From contig NZ_JAODUA010000014.1 in the NCBI RefSeq assembly GCF_025399895.1, positions 62,001-126,000 on the forward strand: a DNA stretch of 64,000 nucleotides, given 5' to 3'. This DNA comes from Streptomyces sp. ASQP_92. Lineage in GTDB: Bacteria; Actinomycetota; Actinomycetes; Streptomycetales; Streptomycetaceae. Below are positions 60,516 to 64,000 of the stretch, piece after piece. The position numbers and the translations under genes are program-made. Each line of letters starts with the position of its first letter. Position 1 is the stretch's first letter. The notes under the pieces are model-generated. The model made no database searches. It was given only the letters and a program-made list of their open reading frames with translations, and was not told the origin of the DNA.

Positions 60516-61889
60516 GTGAGCAAGGTGCTGTTAGTGCATGCCAAGGGTGGTCCGCCGCTCGGTCATGTCCTGTCCAGGACGGCCGCGAGGGCGGAAGTGC
60601 ACCTGCTGGCGCTCAGCGCTCTTCCTCCCGTCGTGGCGGACTCCGCCCGGAGACTGTGCGCCTCCGTCGTGACGCCCTCCGACGCGCAGCGCTCCGACCT
60701 GGTGACCCTGATCTCTTCGCGGGCCCGGGCCGTGGGCGCGGACGCGGTGCTCACGTTCTCCGAGTACGCGGTCGTGGCCGTGGCCGAGGCGTGTGAGGCG
60801 CTCGGCCTCGCGGGGGCCGGCGGCGCCGCCGCGCTCGCCCGCGACAAGCGGCTGATGCGCCGCACCTGGCGCGAACACGGCCTGTCGCAGCCCGAGTTCC
60901 GTTCCGTCGCCACCGAGGCCGATCTGCATGAGGCGGCCGGCGTCCTGTCCTTCCCGCTGCTCCTCAAGGCGGCCTGGAGCGCGGGCTCCACGGCCCACCA
61001 GATCATCCGCTCCCCGCAGGAACTGTCCGGCGCCTGGTGGCGCTCGCGCGAAGTGATGGCCGAATCCGCCCAGTTGGGATATGCGGAACTCCATGTGGCG
61101 GAGTCTCAGGGCCACTTCGTGGTCGAGGAGATCGTGACCGGCACGGCCTCGGAATGGTTCGAGGAGCCCGGCTGGGGCGACTACGTCAGCGTCGAGGGCG
61201 TCGTGGCGGACGGAATCTTCCACCCGGTCTGCCTCAGTGGCCGGATGCCCACGGTCGAGCCGTTCACCGAGCGGGCGGGCATCACCCCCGCCCTGCTGTC
61301 CCAGGACGCGCAGGACCGCGTGGTGGAGCTGGCCCGGCGGGCCGTGGACGCGCTCGGACTGCGGGACTGCGGAACGCACACCGAGATCAAGCTCGGCGCG
61401 GACGGCAGCATGTGGCTGATCGAGACCGCCGCCCGGTTCGGCGGCGCCATGACGGTGCCGCAGATCGAGGACGTCTTCGGGCTCGACCTCGTCGGCATGC
61501 TCGTCGACCAGCTCCTCGGCCGCCCGGTCCGGTGGCCCGCACAGGCCCTCACCCCGGCACAGGCGCGGGGCGCGGCCGGCTCCCTGGTGGTTCTCGCGGT
61601 CGACGGCGACGGCGAGGCCTGGCACGAGCGCAAGATATGGGACTTCCCGGTCGTCGCCAAGAAGGTGCCGCTGAGCCGGGGCAGCGAGCTGTCGGTGGTC
61701 GCGGAGAGCTCGCTGCCCGACGGCCAGGTCGTGCCGGTCTACGACCCGGCCGGCGGCGCCAACACGATGGCGGCCCTGTGTCTGCTGTCCGCCACCGACG
61801 CGCGCACCGTGCTCCGCGACTTCGAGACGCTGGTGGACGCCCTGCCGCTGGTCCTGCCGGTCGCGCAGCCCGAGGAGGTGTCCGCGTGA
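60516..61889 (+). CDS. ATP-grasp ligase with a TTA codon at position 6 (457 aa)
   Basis: ATP-grasp enzyme of the carbamoyl-phosphate-synthase/BacD-like carboxylate-amine ligase class: acyl-phosphate formation followed by attack by an amine. It has an N-terminal pre-ATP-grasp Rossmann part (SKVLLVHAKGGPPLGHVLSR), RDKRLMRRTWREHGLSQPEF, the central lid FPLLLKAAWSAGSTAHQIIR, and the Mg-binding glutamates E290 in THTEIKLGADG and E303 in WLIETAARFGGAMTVPQIED. Codon 6 is TTA (60531-60533), so translation should need the bldA tRNA. GTG start with GGAGA upstream; the dikinase gene overlaps its stop (GTGA). Substrates are unknown. Confidence 0.87.
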   Translation: MSKVLLVHAKGGPPLGHVLSRTAARAEVHLLALSALPPVVADSARRLCASVVTPSDAQRSDLVTLISSRARAVGADAVLTFSEYAVVAVAEACEALGLAGAGGAAALARDKRLMRRTWREHGLSQPEFRSVATEADLHEAAGVLSFPLLLKAAWSAGSTAHQIIRSPQELSGAWWRSREVMAESAQLGYAELHVAESQGHFVVEEIVTGTASEWFEEPGWGDYVSVEGVVADGIFHPVCLSGRMPTVEPFTERAGITPALLSQDAQDRVVELARRAVDALGLRDCGTHTEIKLGADGSMWLIETAARFGGAMTVPQIEDVFGLDLVGMLVDQLLGRPVRWPAQALTPAQARGAAGSLVVLAVDGDGEAWHERKIWDFPVVAKKVPLSRGSELSVVAESSLPDGQVVPVYDPAGGANTMAALCLLSATDARTVLRDFETLVDALPLVLPVAQPEEVSA

Positions 61890-63895
61890 CCGCCCAGCTC
61901 TTCGCCGGCGCCGCCGAGCCGGCCACGGACCGTACGGTCATCGGCGAGAACCTCTCCCTGCCACTGTTCCGCACCCTGTCGGGGGTGCTGGCCGGCCACC
62001 CCTATCTCAAGGTCGTCGTCGACCGGGTCGAGAACACCTGGCACCTGCTCGACACGGCGGCGCACCCCTTCCACGTCAACTACATCGCCACCCGTGTCCT
62101 GGGCATGGAACTCGCCCAACTCGACGCGGATCTCGACGCGTTCAACGCCTCCGTCTACATGAACCCCGCGCGCCGTTTCCTGCTCGGTGTGCTGTCGCTG
62201 CACACCAACGAGGACACCGAAGGCCGCGAGCGCACCTTCCTCGTCCTGGAGACGACCGAGGCCGACACCATGAGCGGCGAACTCCTCGAATTCTTCTACG
62301 GGTTCGTGCGCGAGCGGGTCGACGGCCGGCTTCCGGTGCTGCTCAAACCCGCCAACCACGGGCAGGAGGAGGAGCTGGCGGCGATCAGCGAACTGCGCGT
62401 GCCGCGCATCTTGAGCCATGAACTCTTCGGCTCGCGGGTGCGCACTCCCCTGAACCCCGGCGAGGCCACCGGCCGGCTGCGGTTCTTCCGTACGCACGAG
62501 CAGTACGCGGCGGTCGAGTCCGAGCTCGGCTGGGCGGACATCGTGGCCATGCCGTGCCTGCCCGACGACGTGCCCCGGGTGGCCGGCTTCCTCAACACCG
62601 CGCCGATCACGCCGCTTTCGCACACCAATGTGCTCGCTTCGGGCTGGGGCATACCCAACGCGATCGTGCGCGATCTGGACGAGCTCGTCGAGAAGGGCGA
62701 CCTGGACGGCGCGTGGGTGCGCTACCGGGTGTCCGAGGCCGAGATCTCCCTGGAGCGGCTGGAGAGCGAGCCCGATCTGCGGGCGCCCGCCTGGCACCAG
62801 CAGCGCATCCGTCTGGAGCCGCCGCTGCTCGAAGACGCGCCCGTCCTGTCCCTGCACCGGTTGCGCGCCGCCGACAGCGACCGGTACGGCACCAAGGCGG
62901 CCAACCTGGGCGAGCTGCACCATGTGCTCGACAGCCGCACCGCCGACCTGACCGCGTTCTACGGTCGGCCCCGCCCGCCGCGCGACGACCTCTACGGTCA
63001 CCTCGCCTCCCGGCTCGGCCTGAAGGAGCCCTCGCTCGCCGAACTCCGTTCCAGGGCGGCCGACTTCGTGGCGTCCACGGTCGGCGCGCCGGAGGGCGTC
63101 GCGCTGCCCTTCTCGCTCCAGCAGCACTTCCTCGCCTCCTCGCCCGCCCTCCAGCAGGGCATCGGCAAGCTGAAGATGGCGCTCGAACTGGACGCCACCG
63201 ACGTCCTGGACTCGCTCTGTCTGCAACTCCAGCAGTTGATCCGGCACACGCCCGTGCCGGAGTCCGTCACCCGGCAGATCAGCCAGGCCTTCCCCACCGC
63301 CCCCGCCTCGCGCGGGCGTCTGGTGGTGCGCTCGTCCTCCAACGCCGAGGACCTGCCCGGCTTCTCCGCGGCCGGGGTCTACGACTCCGTCACCACCGTC
63401 CACGGCACCGGTCAACTCCTGGACGCCGTACGCCAGGTGTGGGCCTCCCTCGTGTCGCCCCGCAGCGTGCGCCTGCGCCACCAGGTCGGGATCTCCCTCG
63501 ACGACACCTATATGGGTGTGATCATCCAGGAGTACGTGCCCGCCTCCCTCGGCGGCGTCCTGGTGACCTGTGACCCGACGCGTCGCGCGGACTTCCGCAA
63601 TGTGTACCTCAACTGCTCGCCCGGCTCCCCGGAGCAGGTCGTCGACGGCTCGGTGCTGCCGCAGCAGTATCTGTACAACGTGGTGGAGGGCGGCGGCCGG
63701 ACGGTCGCGCTCGGCTCCTGGGGCGACGGGCTGCCCGCGGCCACCCGGGCCCGGCTCGCCGACCTGTCCCTGACCGGACGGCTCCTCCAGTCCCACTTCA
63801 GCGACACCGACGTGGACAGGCCGCTGGACATCGAGTGGCTGATGACCGAGCGGGGCGACTTCCGGCTGGTCCAGATCCGCCCGTACGCGCTGTGA
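61886..63895 (+). CDS. Dikinase-like protein: His-swivel domain then PPDK_N ATP-binding domain (669 aa)
   Basis: Predicted phosphotransferase of the PEP-synthase/water-dikinase superfamily. After an ~180-residue unrecognised N-terminus comes a swivelling phosphohistidine domain (ADIVAMPCLPDDVPRVAGFL; His246 in TPLSHTNVLASGWGIPN). Then a PPDK_N ATP-binding domain from about residue 330: YGTKAANLGEL with Lys337, VVRSSSNAEDLPGFSAAGVY with Arg482, VGISLDDTYMGVIIQEYVPA, and the terminal DIEWLMTERGDFRLVQIRPY. The order His-domain first, ATP-domain last, is that of glucan water dikinases rather than PEP synthase or rifampin phosphotransferase. No PEP/pyruvate-binding barrel. Coupled to the ATP-grasp gene. 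Confidence 0.85.
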   Translation: MTAQLFAGAAEPATDRTVIGENLSLPLFRTLSGVLAGHPYLKVVVDRVENTWHLLDTAAHPFHVNYIATRVLGMELAQLDADLDAFNASVYMNPARRFLLGVLSLHTNEDTEGRERTFLVLETTEADTMSGELLEFFYGFVRERVDGRLPVLLKPANHGQEEELAAISELRVPRILSHELFGSRVRTPLNPGEATGRLRFFRTHEQYAAVESELGWADIVAMPCLPDDVPRVAGFLNTAPITPLSHTNVLASGWGIPNAIVRDLDELVEKGDLDGAWVRYRVSEAEISLERLESEPDLRAPAWHQQRIRLEPPLLEDAPVLSLHRLRAADSDRYGTKAANLGELHHVLDSRTADLTAFYGRPRPPRDDLYGHLASRLGLKEPSLAELRSRAADFVASTVGAPEGVALPFSLQQHFLASSPALQQGIGKLKMALELDATDVLDSLCLQLQQLIRHTPVPESVTRQISQAFPTAPASRGRLVVRSSSNAEDLPGFSAAGVYDSVTTVHGTGQLLDAVRQVWASLVSPRSVRLRHQVGISLDDTYMGVIIQEYVPASLGGVLVTCDPTRRADFRNVYLNCSPGSPEQVVDGSVLPQQYLYNVVEGGGRTVALGSWGDGLPAATRARLADLSLTGRLLQSHFSDTDVDRPLDIEWLMTERGDFRLVQIRPYAL

Positions 63896-64000
63896 TGCGG
63901 CCTCTCGCGCAGCGTCCCGGAAAGGGCGCGGGCGCCGGCCTCACGGACACGGCCCGGCGGATCATCCGGCTGAACTACGGCTTCCAGCTCCTGTTCAACC
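63895..64000 (+). CDS. Start of a probable MFS transporter, cut by window end
   Basis: Only 35 codons are visible: MRPLAQRPGKGAGAGLTDTA, then RRIIRLNYGFQLLFN. The ATG overlaps the dikinase stop (TGATG). The RLNYGFQLLFN stretch leading into a hydrophobic start looks like the first helix of a major-facilitator transporter, which would fit an exporter for the operon product. Identification is tentative because the gene is truncated. Confidence 0.5.
   Translation, partial: MRPLAQRPGKGAGAGLTDTARRIIRLNYGFQLLFN

Overview
The window is very GC-rich, with strong third-position GC bias, many GTG/TTG starts, 4-nt ATGA/GTGA gene overlaps, Tat signal peptides, a 2-methylisoborneol cluster and a TTA-containing secondary-metabolism-type gene. 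Together these point to a Streptomyces chromosome (inference from gene content and codon style). I saw no rRNA, tRNA, CRISPR, insertion sequence or prophage.

Layout. (1) 1-4770: acyl-CoA catabolism, with two tandem acyl-CoA dehydrogenases, a quinone-oxidoreductase-type MDR protein, a 2,4-dienoyl-CoA-reductase-like SDR and an enoyl-CoA hydratase. (2) 5131-7107: a Tat-exported phospholipase C-type phosphoesterase, then an intergenic zone with a six-copy ~57-bp tandem array. (3) 7149-14309: a lipoprotein divergent from a MacAB-like efflux operon that ends in a two-component system; 11-bp-phased CTCCCAG direct repeats lie between the divergent genes. (4) 14474-19066: an OpuC-type osmolyte ABC transporter whose ATPase is separated from, and inverted relative to, its permeases and binding protein, with a secreted lipase between. 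(5) 19221-22877: a small unknown protein and a large Tat-exported beta-propeller/amidohydrolase fusion. (6) 22987-35968: a sugar-catabolic regulon, with a GH51 arabinofuranosidase, enolase-superfamily sugar-acid dehydratase, Zn-dehydrogenase, TIM-barrel-like protein, ChvE/MmsAB-type ABC importer, mutarotase, SMP-30 lactonase and IclR regulator, joined by a shared GTTCGA-N4-TCGAAC palindrome.

(7) 36106-44680: secreted small proteins, a class F sortase with a probable cognate surface protein, a DapB-like oxidoreductase with an AhpD-like partner, a cholesterol oxidase, a LysR effector domain without an HTH divergent from a small conserved protein, and a flavin reductase. (8) 44955-54273: a cation diffusion facilitator, an orphan pair resembling gas-vesicle accessory proteins GvpZ and GvpY, a nitrobindin, a diaminopropionate ammonia-lyase-like PLP enzyme, a TetR/SRPBCC divergent pair, an unknown protein, and cbtBA cobalt-transporter genes behind a cobalamin riboswitch. 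(9) 54990-58743: the 2-methylisoborneol operon, consisting of a family 2B encapsulin shell, the cargo terpene cyclase and the geranyl-diphosphate C-methyltransferase. (10) 58830-64000: a PAS-LuxR regulator divergent from an ATP-grasp ligase / glucan-water-dikinase-like phosphotransferase / MFS-like operon that runs off the window. The first gene of that operon has a TTA codon at position 6.

The best candidate for an undescribed system is region 10: a translationally coupled ATP-grasp and dikinase pair with a probable exporter, under apparent bldA control, with palindromic operators in front of it. The best-understood remarkable system is the encapsulated 2-MIB pathway in region 9.
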